Shown: piece after piece, positions 42,430 to 50,377 of the stretch | Layout: the number at the start of each line of letters is the position of its first letter | How positions within the stretch are numbered: the stretch's first letter is position 1 | From: Leptolyngbya cf. ectocarpi LEGE 11479 | GTDB taxonomy: Bacteria > Cyanobacteriota > Cyanobacteriia > Phormidesmidales > Phormidesmidaceae | Assembly (NCBI RefSeq): GCF_015207065.1 | Contig: NZ_JADEXP010000005.1 | Location: forward strand, 3 to 50,379 | DNA: 50,377 nt | Direction of reading: 5' to 3' | Program-made: the position numbers and the translations under genes | Notes under the pieces: generated by a model | Databases searched by the model: none | The model's input: the letters and a program-made list of their open reading frames with translations, nothing else | Told to the model about the DNA's origin: nothing

Positions 42430-43611
42430 GTGTCACAAATTCCGTCTGACCCAAATACCAGTAGGCGCGATCGTCGTTCACTAAGCTATGACGAGCTGAT
42501 TGCGTTGTTTGTAGCTTTTTTAACATTGGGTAGCGTATTGTTCTGGGGGTTGACTCGATCAGGTGTCAACTTATTTGGCACAGCAGGACTATTTAATCTA
42601 GACGGAGCGCCTCCTTTAGTGGGTGGTCTAGGTAGTGAGAGTCAGTTAGATCTATCCGACGACCTCAATATAGGCATTGATTCTGAGGGCAGTGATGGGG
42701 AAATCGGCTTTGGCTCTGCAGAGGCCTTAGGCATTGCAGGGGCTAATAATGACATACTCGGAGACTTAGGGCGCTCAGGAAAAGCAGCCGGTCAAACCAG
42801 CACGCTTCCTGGCCAGCGTTCCTCAAGTCAGTCAGACAGCCAAGCTGACGTACCTGCAGCTAGTGCAACCACTCCAGGCTCCCCCCAGTCTCCGGCTCAA
42901 CAAAACGCGCAGCCAGCCACAGAACCATCAACAGACGCACCATCGCCAGAAGCCTCGTCAAAAGATCCCAACGTAGCCGCTGTACCCACTACACAGATCC
43001 CGTTGGAAGCCAGTCGTGAGGCCCTGCAGTTTCAAGATGTTCCCGATGATTACTGGGCTAAACCCTACATTGATGCCCTCAGTGAGCGCCTCGTGATAAG
43101 TGGCCTTTCTGAGGAAACATTTGCCCCTGATCAGCCTGTTAGCCGTGCCCAGCTAGCCAGTGCCATTGCTGAGGCTTTTCCGCCAGAGGCCAAGGAAGAC
43201 GCGATCGCATTTTCTGATATCGCACCTGATTATTGGGCCGTCGAGCCTATCAACAAAGCGGTTCAAAGTGGCTTTATGAATGGCTTTCCTGACGAAACGT
43301 TTCAGCCAGCCTTGCCTGTACCCCGTGCTCAGGTCCTGACCGCACTGGTGACAGGGATAAATTCTACGACTCCAGAAAATTCGCAAGCCGTTGTCACCCG
43401 GTACACCGACGCAGCTGAGATTCCTGATTGGGCCATTGGGAAAATGGCCGCCGCAACCCAGTCAGGTATTGTCGTCAACTATCCTAGTTTGGATGCTCTT
43501 AATCCCAATCAACCCGCAACTCGGGCTGAGGTTGCTGCCATGATTTATCAAGCCTTAGCCGCCCAAGGCAGGATTGAGGATATCGCTGGTGACTATGTAG
43601 TCAAACCATAG
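42430..43611 (+). CDS. SLH-domain protein with membrane anchor
   Basis: The protein has 393 residues, GTG start, with AGGAG 6 bp upstream. One membrane helix lies at about residues 25-45 (LIALFVAFLTLGSVLFWGL). A long linker, acidic and then rich in Ser, Pro and Gln (about residues 70-195), leads to three SLH modules at about 200-385: FQDVPDDYWAKPYIDALSER, FSDIAPDYWAVEPINKAVQS and YTDAAEIPDWAIGKMAAATQ. SLH modules bind secondary cell-wall glycans or peptidoglycan, so this protein probably links the inner membrane to the wall. It is followed after 7 bp by tag and may be cotranscribed. Confidence 0.9.
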   Translation: MSQIPSDPNTSRRDRRSLSYDELIALFVAFLTLGSVLFWGLTRSGVNLFGTAGLFNLDGAPPLVGGLGSESQLDLSDDLNIGIDSEGSDGEIGFGSAEALGIAGANNDILGDLGRSGKAAGQTSTLPGQRSSSQSDSQADVPAASATTPGSPQSPAQQNAQPATEPSTDAPSPEASSKDPNVAAVPTTQIPLEASREALQFQDVPDDYWAKPYIDALSERLVISGLSEETFAPDQPVSRAQLASAIAEAFPPEAKEDAIAFSDIAPDYWAVEPINKAVQSGFMNGFPDETFQPALPVPRAQVLTALVTGINSTTPENSQAVVTRYTDAAEIPDWAIGKMAAATQSGIVVNYPSLDALNPNQPATRAEVAAMIYQALAAQGRIEDIAGDYVVKP

Positions 43612-43618
43612 CTATCTA

Positions 43619-44251
43619 GTGGACGCCGGTTTGACTGACGGTTTGATTGCAGGTGCTGATGGGCAAGTACGTTGCTGGTGGCCCGGTGAGGATGCCGAAT
43701 ATTTGGTGTATCACGATCATGAATGGGGCCACCCAGTGGCAGACGACATCCAGCTATTTGAAAAAATCTGCTTAGAAGGCTTTCAAGCGGGGTTGAGCTG
43801 GCTAACAATTTTACGCAAACGGGATAATTTTCGAGCCGCTTTTGAGCACTTTCAGTTTGAAGCGGTGGCCCGTTATACCGAAACCGATGTCGAGCGTCTA
43901 CTGCAAAATGCTGGCATCGTTCGCCATCGCCGCAAAATCGAGTCCACCATCAACAATGCTCAGCGTGCCTGTGATTTGGTAGATGAGTATGGGTCCCTAG
44001 CTTCTTACTTTTGGCAGTATGAGCCAGCAGCGCGGCCCGAACGGTGCGACTATGCCACCCTGTCTCAGCTGAGTAAAACAGCTGAATCTACGGCCCTAAG
44101 CAAGGACTTAAAAAAACGCGGCTGGTCTTTTGTAGGACCGACGACAGCCTACGCATTTATGCAGGCGATGGGACTTGTCAACGATCACCTGGAAGGCTGC
44201 TTTGCCTGTAGGTCTGTAGAAAAAAAACGTTCTTTGTTTGAGCGTCCGTAA
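43619..44251 (+). CDS. tag: DNA-3-methyladenine glycosylase I (Tag)
   Basis: Tag excises 3-methyladenine from alkylated DNA, starting base-excision repair. The protein has 210 residues, slightly longer than E. coli Tag because of an N-terminal extension. Conserved segments are RCWWPGEDAEYLVYHDHEWG, FEKICLEGFQAGLSWLTILR (with the catalytic-pocket glutamate), and the C-terminal KRGWSFVGPTTAYAFMQAMG with the zinc-binding NDHLEGCFAC. The start is GTG 43619, 7 bp after the SLH gene, so translation is probably coupled to it. Confidence 0.94.
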   Translation: MDAGLTDGLIAGADGQVRCWWPGEDAEYLVYHDHEWGHPVADDIQLFEKICLEGFQAGLSWLTILRKRDNFRAAFEHFQFEAVARYTETDVERLLQNAGIVRHRRKIESTINNAQRACDLVDEYGSLASYFWQYEPAARPERCDYATLSQLSKTAESTALSKDLKKRGWSFVGPTTAYAFMQAMGLVNDHLEGCFACRSVEKKRSLFERP

Positions 44252-44371
44252 AGGTGGATGATTTTAAGGTGTAAATCTTGGAATAACGTCAGCTGCTACA
44301 CAGTTGTTGACGGCTATAGTGCACACTAAATTCGTTTGAGCAAGTGTCTTTGAACACGTGGAGGTTCCCCC

Positions 44372-45721
44372 TTGGCAGATGCGATCGCAATTTACCTAGT
44401 CAACGCAGAGCAGCTTCAGATCAAACACTCTGATAGCAGCAACTGGTGTCAAACATCTGGGTTTTCGGGCAAAGCAGGTACCGTTTGCCTAGTACCTGAC
44501 GTCACAGGCAAAATCGCTAAGGTATTAGTAGGGGAACCCGATACCCTAGACACATGGACCCTGGCGGAACTCCCCAAACTCTTACCAGCAGGTAGCTACA
44601 CCCTCGCTGATACCTTTTCTAACCGCGAAGCTACCAAACTCTACCTCGGCTGGCAGTTAGGCAGCTACAGTTTTGATCGCTATAAGTTAAATAAAGCCGG
44701 TCTACTGGCCACCCTACAGCCGTCAGACGGCGTAGATATGGATTATGTTACAGCGGCTACCGAAGCCACCTATCTTGTCCGAGATCTCGTCACCACCCCG
44801 GCCAACAACATGGGTCCCGAGCAGCTCGAAGAAACAAGCCGCAGTTTAGCCGAGCGCTATGACGCTACCGTCAAAGTCATCGCTGGCGGCGATTTAGTCA
44901 TCGAAAACTATCCGATGATCTACGCCGTGGGCAAAGCCAGCACCCGCGCACCACGGCTCATAGACATCCACTGGGGCAGTACAGATGCCCCCCAGGTAAC
45001 CCTGGTGGGTAAAGGTGTTTGCTTTGATAGTGGCGGCCTCGATGTCAAATCAGCCACCGGCATGCGTCTTATGAAAAAAGATATGGGTGGTGCAGCCCAG
45101 GTATTAGGCCTGGCTCAAATGATCATGGCCATGGATCTGCCAGTGCACCTGAGGGTGCTCATAGCCGCCGTTGAAAATAGCATTGCCGGTAATGCCCTAA
45201 GACCGCTGGATATTTTGACCTCCCGCAAGGGCACCACCGTCGAGATCGGTAACACCGACGCCGAAGGACGTTTAGTTCTAGCCGATGCGCTGTGGGAAGC
45301 TAGCAGTGAGGAGCCCAACCTATTAATTGACTGTGCCACACTCACCGGAGCGGCCCGCGTTGCTCTCGGCACAGAGCTGCCTGCCTTTTTCTGTAATCAT
45401 GACGCCACCACGGCAGCCCTACTCAACGCCAGTCGCACCTGGGACGACCTCCTCTGGAATCTGCCATTGCATCATGCCTATCGCTCCATGCTAGATAGCC
45501 CCGTGGCCGATATCAACAATATCGCTGGCGGCTCCTATGGAGGTGCGATCACAGCCGCATTATTTTTACAGGAGTTCATCCAGCCCAATACTCATTGGAT
45601 CCATGTAGACTTCATGGCCTACAACCTGCGGAGCTTACCAGGGCGACCTGAAGGGGGAGACGCCATGGGTATGCGAGCCTTATTTGAGCTAATCAAGCAC
45701 CAGGTAACCCCCCAGCCTTAG
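44372..45721 (+). CDS. M17-family leucyl aminopeptidase
   Basis: The protein has 449 residues. It is a cytosolic di-metal aminopeptidase of the PepA family. The catalytic C-terminal domain has GKGVCFDSGGLDVK (metal Asp and Lys), KKDMGGAAQVLG, and the diagnostic NTDAEGRLVLADAL with two metal ligands and the catalytic Arg. GGSYGGAITAALFLQEFI and HVDFMAYN follow near the end. The N-terminal domain (about 170 residues) is less conserved. The start is TTG 44372, supported by GGAGG 7 bp upstream. No other start precedes the conserved region. It is probably monocistronic. Confidence 0.92.
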   Translation: MADAIAIYLVNAEQLQIKHSDSSNWCQTSGFSGKAGTVCLVPDVTGKIAKVLVGEPDTLDTWTLAELPKLLPAGSYTLADTFSNREATKLYLGWQLGSYSFDRYKLNKAGLLATLQPSDGVDMDYVTAATEATYLVRDLVTTPANNMGPEQLEETSRSLAERYDATVKVIAGGDLVIENYPMIYAVGKASTRAPRLIDIHWGSTDAPQVTLVGKGVCFDSGGLDVKSATGMRLMKKDMGGAAQVLGLAQMIMAMDLPVHLRVLIAAVENSIAGNALRPLDILTSRKGTTVEIGNTDAEGRLVLADALWEASSEEPNLLIDCATLTGAARVALGTELPAFFCNHDATTAALLNASRTWDDLLWNLPLHHAYRSMLDSPVADINNIAGGSYGGAITAALFLQEFIQPNTHWIHVDFMAYNLRSLPGRPEGGDAMGMRALFELIKHQVTPQP

Positions 45722-45789
45722 AGCAGACTGCTTCACCGGACCCATAACCTAGCGTTATCGATCCTCAAAATAATTTCATCTAACGGCGG

Positions 45790-45823
45790 TTGACATTTCT
45801 TAACAATGTTATGTATTGTTAAG
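45790..45823 (+). promoter_or_regulatory. Promoter with a 9-bp inverted repeat across its core
   Basis: TTGACA (45790-45795) and TATTGT (45814-45819) are 18 bp apart. CTTAACAAT (45799-45807) and ATTGTTAAG (45815-45823) form a perfect 9-bp inverted repeat with a 7-bp gap. One arm fills the spacer and the other covers the -10 box. A protein bound there would block the promoter. The predicted leader to the downstream 27-residue gene is about 85 nt. Confidence 0.6.
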
Positions 45824-45912
45824 TCAACGGGGTTAAAACCCTGTCGCTTATAAACTAGCTGTCTTTTACTTTAGGCAGTGAATTACATAACCGCTTAAAG
45901 AGGACTTTAAAA

Positions 45913-45996
45913 ATGGCTATCGTATTAGGATTTGTGATCGTAGGCTGGATTGGTGCTGTGCTGATTGGCTCTCAGGCATATGCTTTGGAAGATTAG
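45913..45996 (+). CDS. 27-residue single-helix membrane protein
   Basis: ATG 45913 follows AAAGAGGA with about 9-bp spacing. The peptide MAIVLGFVIVGWIGAVLIGS continues to a short tail QAYALED, so it is one membrane helix with an acidic end. The size and form resemble the small subunits of thylakoid complexes (such as Pet and Psb low-molecular-mass proteins), but I cannot match it to a named one. It has a good promoter upstream with an inverted repeat. It lies alone between the aminopeptidase and the convergent SbcC-like gene. A real gene is likely given the promoter, Shine-Dalgarno sequence and composition. Confidence 0.65.
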   Translation: MAIVLGFVIVGWIGAVLIGSQAYALED

Positions 45997-46070
45997 TCCA
46001 AGCCTGTCCATGGGGCACTCAAGTCGCGATTATTGATATAGTGAACCGATCATTTCTTCGGCTCCTTTAA

Positions 46071-48833
46071 CTACTCATCGCGCTCTACAACAATGACGTT
46101 CTCCGTGACCTTCTCAAAGGTATCGTCATGGCTGATGACAAACAGCTGTTTGAAAGTCTTGAGGCGACCGATAGCTTCAGCAAGACTTTCACGGCGAGGG
46201 CGGTCCATATTAGTGGTGGGCTCATCAAAGAAGGCGATGTCTATATCAGCCAGTACCTTGAGCAGGGCCAAGCGCACGGCCAGAGCAGCACACATTTGCT
46301 CTCCACCCGAAAGATTAATAAAGCGCCGCCTGTTACCCCCTTCTTGCACAATGATTTCATAGTCGCGAGTCCACTCTAGCGCTACGTTCGGACGATTCAA
46401 CAACTCCCGCAAGAGTCGATCGGCCTCTTGTGAGATGCCCTGAACATAGCGCTCGGTGATGCGAGGACCGGCTGCTTTATAGGCTTTGCGGGCAAAGTTA
46501 ATAAAACGCTTGACCCGTTCTTTTTGTTTAAGCTCGGTCTGGGCTTGCTCTCGTTTTTTGGCGACCTGTCGTAGAGACTCCAGCTGATTAGTGAGTTCAG
46601 ACTGAAGTTTACGCTGCTGAGGCAGACTGCCAGTGATGCGATCGCACTGGGATTTCACCTCGGCATATCGCTGCTCGAGTGCCGGTAATGCGTCAGGATC
46701 ACAATCATCAGCTAGCTGGCTGTGCTCAGTAGCCAGCCTGTCATGCTGCTGAGTTAAATCTGCAATCACCTGAGCCGTGGCAGTCAGCTCGGTCGTGAGC
46801 CGTTCTAATTGCTGAGCATCTTTTTCATTCTGAATATAAATCAGATAGCCCGCCTGATTATCCTGCCGTAGCTGCTGCTGCTGTGAGATTTCTGTATCCA
46901 GATCGGTAAAGCTGGCAATCTGTTCTGTTAGTGCGCTCAAGGTATCTGCCAACGTTTGCCGCTGGACTTGCAGACGTTCGTACTCGGTCTCGATATTAGC
47001 CATAGCCTGCAGCTGCTCTTGCAGCACTTGGCAGCGGCTTTTAGGATCGCCCAAAGCCGCTATAGCTTTCTCTAACCCGCTCAAGTGCCGCTCTAAAGAG
47101 TCAGCCTGGGTTAGCTGCTGATCCAGCTGAACAATCTCGGCCTGGAGCCGTTGCTGCTGAGTGATGAGTTCAGTTTGTTTTTGCTGCAGCTGATGCCGAT
47201 GACTGAGCTGTGCCTGATGGCCATAGGCTATGGTGAGCTTTCCTTGTACGGTCTTGAGATTGTGTTTGAGCTGTGTCGTATCTATTTGCTCTAAAAGATC
47301 GCCCAGAATACTCTCTAAAGATGACAATGTGGTTTGACTGAGGGTTTGTCCGGTTGCGATCGCAGCTTTCAACTGAGCGATGACATCACTGGACAATAGC
47401 GGTAGACTCTCCTGCAAATCTCCCAAAGCATCAAGGGCCATGGCTGCTTGCTGGGTATAGTCAGTAGCTTGGGTGCGGTGACTAGTGACTAGCTGCTCTA
47501 ACTCTGCCTCAAACTGTTGTGCGGCTTCGACACGACTGAGCTGCTGCTGCCAACGCTGTTGCTGTTGTTCTAGAGTGGGAATCGTTTCAACGCTGCTTTG
47601 CAAAGCCTCTAGGGCTTTCAAGTCAGTTTCCACCTGTTGCAGGTCACGCTGCAGTCTAGCCAGACTATCTTGACCACTCTGACGATGCACCTGCAGCTTA
47701 GTGAGCCCCTGTTGTTGCTGCCTCAGGTTGCGCAGGTTAGTATCCAACGCCTCTTGTTGCTCACATGGAGTCGCTAGCTCTGCAATCTGTTTTTGTAGAC
47801 GATCACGCTGCTCAAGCTGCACTTGGAAACGGGCAAGAAGGCTGGCTTGCTGATCTAGACTACGCTGCTGGGCCTGCTGTTGTTGCAACAGCTGTTGACG
47901 CTTTTTATCTTGCTGCGTCAGTATTTTTAAGGTGTTTTCGACGTTCAGATAGCAACGATGGGCATCCGTATGGACCTGACACAGTTTAGTTGCTTGTTGC
48001 GATCGCAACCGTGCCTGCTCGAGTAATTGCAGGGCCTGGCGTTTAGCCTCTAACTGCAGTCCTAACTGCTGCTGTTGCTGCTGCAAGGATTGTATTTCTT
48101 GTACTTTGATAGTTAGAGACGCCTTAGCTGTCTGTAGTTTTTCCAGGGTTTCTTGCAGACTTGTTAGCTGTTGTTCGCTAGTGGTGATCTCCTGAACAAT
48201 ACTAGCCTGCCGTATCTCCAAGGTCTCCCAAGTCTGCAGCTGTTCTTCATAGTGCTGCAGCTGGGTTTTAAGGAGATCAATCTGAGCCTCTGCATGTCGG
48301 CGTAAGCTGTTGGAATCTTTGTGGACTCGTCGATATTCTTCTACTTTAAGAACGCTGTCAAAAATAGGCTTACGCTTTTCAGGGCTCAACAAAAAGTCAG
48401 CGGTAAAGGTACCCTGGGGCACCCCAATCGTATTGGCAAATAGCTGTCCTAAATCCGTGCCCATGGGCACCCCCAAATGCTGCACCAGCCAAGGTTCCAC
48501 CTCATCCTTGATGCGACTATAGGGCAAACGCTCTCCCAGCTGGGGATCAAAAATGGTATAGCCTCGGCTGGTGCAGCGCTCTACCTCATAGGTACGACTA
48601 TCGTAGCTGGAGACAAAAGCGACCCTAGCTTGGGCACTACCGCTGCCGTTACGAATCAAATCTTCTTGCTTATAGCTGCCCCGGTGGTTAAATAATGTCC
48701 AAGCAATCGCCTCTAAAATGCTGGTTTTACCAGCACCATTAACCCCACAAATAGCATTGGTACCCAGCTGAAACTCAAAGTTGCGATCGCGATGAGTCTT
48801 AAAATTAGTGAGGGTAACCGACAACAAATACAT
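46071..48833 (-). CDS. SbcC/Rad50-like SMC-type ATPase without zinc hook
   Basis: The protein has 920 residues from ATG 48833. ATG 48851 would add six. The N-terminal ATPase half has FKTHRDRNFEF and Walker A CGVNGAGKTSILEA (about residues 29-42). Long glutamine-rich coiled coils occupy about residues 180-760. The C-terminal half has the ABC signature FINLSGGEQMCAALAVRLAL and Walker B IAFFDEPTTNMD. In SbcC/Rad50 the coiled coil turns at a CxxC zinc hook. None is present here: the few cysteines in the coils (as in ATPCEQQ, SRCQVLQ and DDCDPDA) are single. No SbcD/Mre11 nuclease gene is adjacent. A DNA-repair or chromosome role is likely. Confidence 0.88.
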   Translation of the reverse strand: MYLLSVTLTNFKTHRDRNFEFQLGTNAICGVNGAGKTSILEAIAWTLFNHRGSYKQEDLIRNGSGSAQARVAFVSSYDSRTYEVERCTSRGYTIFDPQLGERLPYSRIKDEVEPWLVQHLGVPMGTDLGQLFANTIGVPQGTFTADFLLSPEKRKPIFDSVLKVEEYRRVHKDSNSLRRHAEAQIDLLKTQLQHYEEQLQTWETLEIRQASIVQEITTSEQQLTSLQETLEKLQTAKASLTIKVQEIQSLQQQQQQLGLQLEAKRQALQLLEQARLRSQQATKLCQVHTDAHRCYLNVENTLKILTQQDKKRQQLLQQQQAQQRSLDQQASLLARFQVQLEQRDRLQKQIAELATPCEQQEALDTNLRNLRQQQQGLTKLQVHRQSGQDSLARLQRDLQQVETDLKALEALQSSVETIPTLEQQQQRWQQQLSRVEAAQQFEAELEQLVTSHRTQATDYTQQAAMALDALGDLQESLPLLSSDVIAQLKAAIATGQTLSQTTLSSLESILGDLLEQIDTTQLKHNLKTVQGKLTIAYGHQAQLSHRHQLQQKQTELITQQQRLQAEIVQLDQQLTQADSLERHLSGLEKAIAALGDPKSRCQVLQEQLQAMANIETEYERLQVQRQTLADTLSALTEQIASFTDLDTEISQQQQLRQDNQAGYLIYIQNEKDAQQLERLTTELTATAQVIADLTQQHDRLATEHSQLADDCDPDALPALEQRYAEVKSQCDRITGSLPQQRKLQSELTNQLESLRQVAKKREQAQTELKQKERVKRFINFARKAYKAAGPRITERYVQGISQEADRLLRELLNRPNVALEWTRDYEIIVQEGGNRRRFINLSGGEQMCAALAVRLALLKVLADIDIAFFDEPTTNMDRPRRESLAEAIGRLKTFKQLFVISHDDTFEKVTENVIVVERDE

Positions 48834-48959
48834 GACAGCCCTTGGCTCCATCCCTAAATCAGACGTTAGCCCAGTTTACCTCCTTAAACCTTGATTTAGG
48901 TCGGGGAATGTGGACAGCGCAAATATAGAGCTACTGGCAGTCTAACCTTGTTTACATCG

Positions 48960-49256
48960 CTAGAAAGACCCTAAACGTCTAGCCCCCTTAGCTGGTTGCC
49001 GTAAAATCGGAAGTGCTTGCTGAGCCCAAACTTGTACTTTAGGGTGGGAGCTTGTTGCCAGCTGGCGGCATAGTCTAATCGCAGCGGGTAACTGACCACT
49101 CTCTTTGTAGGCTCTTACCAACCAAATATTGGCCGAGTAATATAACTTATCCGGTGGACGCACTTCAGACGCAATGCACTCCAATACATGAATACCTTCC
49201 TCAAACTGTCCGATCCTAACTGCGCTGACAGCAGCCTCCAGCATCTCTTGTGACAT
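48960..49256 (-). CDS. Small TPR-like helical protein
   Basis: The protein has 98 residues made almost wholly of helix pairs with TPR-like spacing: AAVSAVRIGQFEEGIHVLEC, YSANIWLVRAYKESGQLPAA and AIRLCRQLATSSHPKVQVWA. These would form about two TPR units, suggesting a protein-binding adaptor. It starts at ATG 49256. It lies about 125 bp upstream of the SbcC-like gene on the same strand and could be cotranscribed with it. I cannot name a family. Confidence 0.7.
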   Translation of the reverse strand: MSQEMLEAAVSAVRIGQFEEGIHVLECIASEVRPPDKLYYSANIWLVRAYKESGQLPAAIRLCRQLATSSHPKVQVWAQQALPILRQPAKGARRLGSF

Positions 49257-50377
49257 ATATCTTTATCCTAAAAAAATGTGTTATTTCAAACCAATCATCA
49301 AAACGATCAGCTGTTATCAAACTCTACAACTATTGATTTAGCATCACTTTACTGACCCAGATTGAGGCCGATCACGGCTACGGCTAAAGCCTTTCAGTAG
49401 CCACAACGCTATTTCCTTAGCAAGAATAAAATCTCCGCTACCTTTATCCTCCTCTTATGCATCAAGAAGCCTATCATCAACAAAGTTATATCTTTAGAAA
49501 TCACAGCACATCGGTTTGTTCCTCAGACCTTGAAATTAAGCTAGATTACTGACACATCATAAAGAAACAACGCTGCCGCTCACTTCATGAATGCACCAGT
49601 CTGTGAACTGCGCTACCAAGACTTAACTTTGCAGATAACAGTCTATCGAGGAGCAGCAACTCCAACAAAACTCAATAGAACAAAGCTATGGCCCCATCCA
49701 CTTAGTGCTCCATAGAAAGCTGATGCAAAATATATTGTTATTTTTCACTCCTTCGAATCAATCCTCGTAAAAACAGCGAAAGCACTTAGTTTCTAAGTAT
49801 AAAACTTTTTATGGCTGTAGCTTTCACAAGTAATCCTTGGAGTTTTCCCAGTATTTTCCCTCAAAGCATCTGTAGCCACTATCCGCAAAATCTACAGATA
49901 TCTGCGGACAGTGGATCGCAATAATATCTAAATTCCACTAATCTACGCACAGTATTAAACATAAAGTTTAATCTGGCTTCTCAGTGCAAAACGCATTCAT
50001 CGATCGTCTACACCGGTCATCACTGAAGTGTTTGAACGGATATCTCCGTAGTTTTACTGTTTTTTTAAGACCAAAATATCAGCCAATTGGCTGATATTTA
50101 TCAATAAAAATAAGTATGACGCTTTCACCAAATATTGGGAAACAAAATCAACCCTTAAAGCACGGATATATTAAAGGAAGAAAAATTGGTATTTTCCGTA
50201 AAATCACAGCCTTCCTAATTAATAGATTAACCAGGATTGATAGCTTGATGTACTTCCTACGAGATTTCATCGACAATTCATAAAAATCGATATATTAAAT
50301 CCCTTTGATGCTGGATAAACGATGGTTTCACCCCCCTAGCCCATTCACAAAAAACTCTATATGTTGAATATAAGAAC
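49257..50377. other. Gene-poor AT-rich region at the window end
   Basis: About 1.1 kb hold no open frame that I can support. A 42-codon frame at 49587-49715 lacks a Shine-Dalgarno sequence and any resemblance. The sequence turns more AT-rich after 50000. It contains a perfect 26-bp palindrome (50074-50099) and a smaller inverted repeat near 49882-49905 (TCCGCA and TGCGGA). I found no cluster of DnaA boxes, tRNA or repeat array. Upstream control sequences of a gene beyond the window are the simplest explanation. Confidence 0.5.
50074..50099. repeat. Perfect 26-bp palindrome
   Basis: AAATATCAGCCAA (50074-50086) is followed at once by its exact reverse complement (50087-50099), with no spacer. 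A T run (CTGTTTTTTTAAG) precedes it on the plus strand. It could be an operator for a dimeric regulator, a cruciform or part of a terminator. The gene it serves is not in the window. Confidence 0.85.

Noticed and set aside
42278-42526. 82-codon minus-strand frame upstream of the SLH-protein gene
   Set aside because: It overlaps the start of the well-supported SLH gene and includes its promoter. No family resemblance.
49587-49715. 42-codon plus-strand frame in the last kilobase
   Set aside because: No Shine-Dalgarno sequence, no hydrophobic or domain pattern, and it ends in proline-rich chance-like sequence.

Overview
The window is chromosomal DNA of a cyanobacterium. The evidence is a set of genes found only in oxygenic phototrophs or almost only there: psaD (photosystem I), apcF (phycobilisome core), psbU (photosystem II extrinsic subunit), petG (cytochrome b6f), cytochrome cM, and glnA with the glutamine synthetase inactivating factor gifA. 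The octamer GCGATCGC (HIP1) occurs about 25 times. The genus cannot be fixed from what is here. I saw no rRNA, tRNA or CRISPR array.

Layout. 0-0.4 kb: the right end of an IS5-type insertion sequence and a stranded 3' fragment of ychF. 0.4-5.7 kb: a VOC-fold protein, an SGNH hydrolase, ispH, an unrecognised 453-residue protein, and an orphan ABC-2 permease whose stop codon overlaps that of its neighbour. 6-8.2 kb: psaD then trpE. 8.2-12.8 kb: a membrane protein, manC, an LCP-family envelope protein and a second SGNH hydrolase. 13-16.3 kb: a nitrogen and light-harvesting block of gifA, glnA and apcF. Both gifA and glnA carry a perfect GTA-N8-TAC NtcA box. Its placement fits repression of gifA and activation of glnA.

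16.5-21.4 kb holds the most striking locus. A 1527-residue protein fuses a caspase-like peptidase, an HSP90/GHKL-type ATPase and about five and a half C-terminal repeats of about 70 residues. It is encoded 3 bp after a 98-residue protein that resembles the small peptidase-co-occurring proteins of bacterial conflict systems. A second immune-like gene, a 775-residue NACHT NTPase with an N-terminal HTH, lies at 35.1-37.5 kb. It is divergent from a cluster of three short unrecognised or barely recognised genes (37.8-39.2 kb).

The rest is mainly housekeeping: a sugar (probably D-ribulose) kinase, petG and cytM, ddl, a TolC-type outer-membrane protein, a TIGR03279-type radical SAM protein, uppP, a DUF3120 protein, an FHA-cyclase, psbU, nadB, a YyaL/DUF255 protein, a predicted lipoprotein, an SLH-domain protein, tag, an M17 aminopeptidase, a 27-residue membrane protein behind a promoter-spanning inverted repeat, an SbcC/Rad50-like ATPase without a zinc hook, and a TPR-like protein. 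The last 1.1 kb has no convincing gene but contains a perfect 26-bp palindrome.

Several start codons were moved from the longest open frame to internal starts because of a Shine-Dalgarno match or family conservation. The reason is given in each entry. All family assignments rest on motif recognition by eye, not on a database search.
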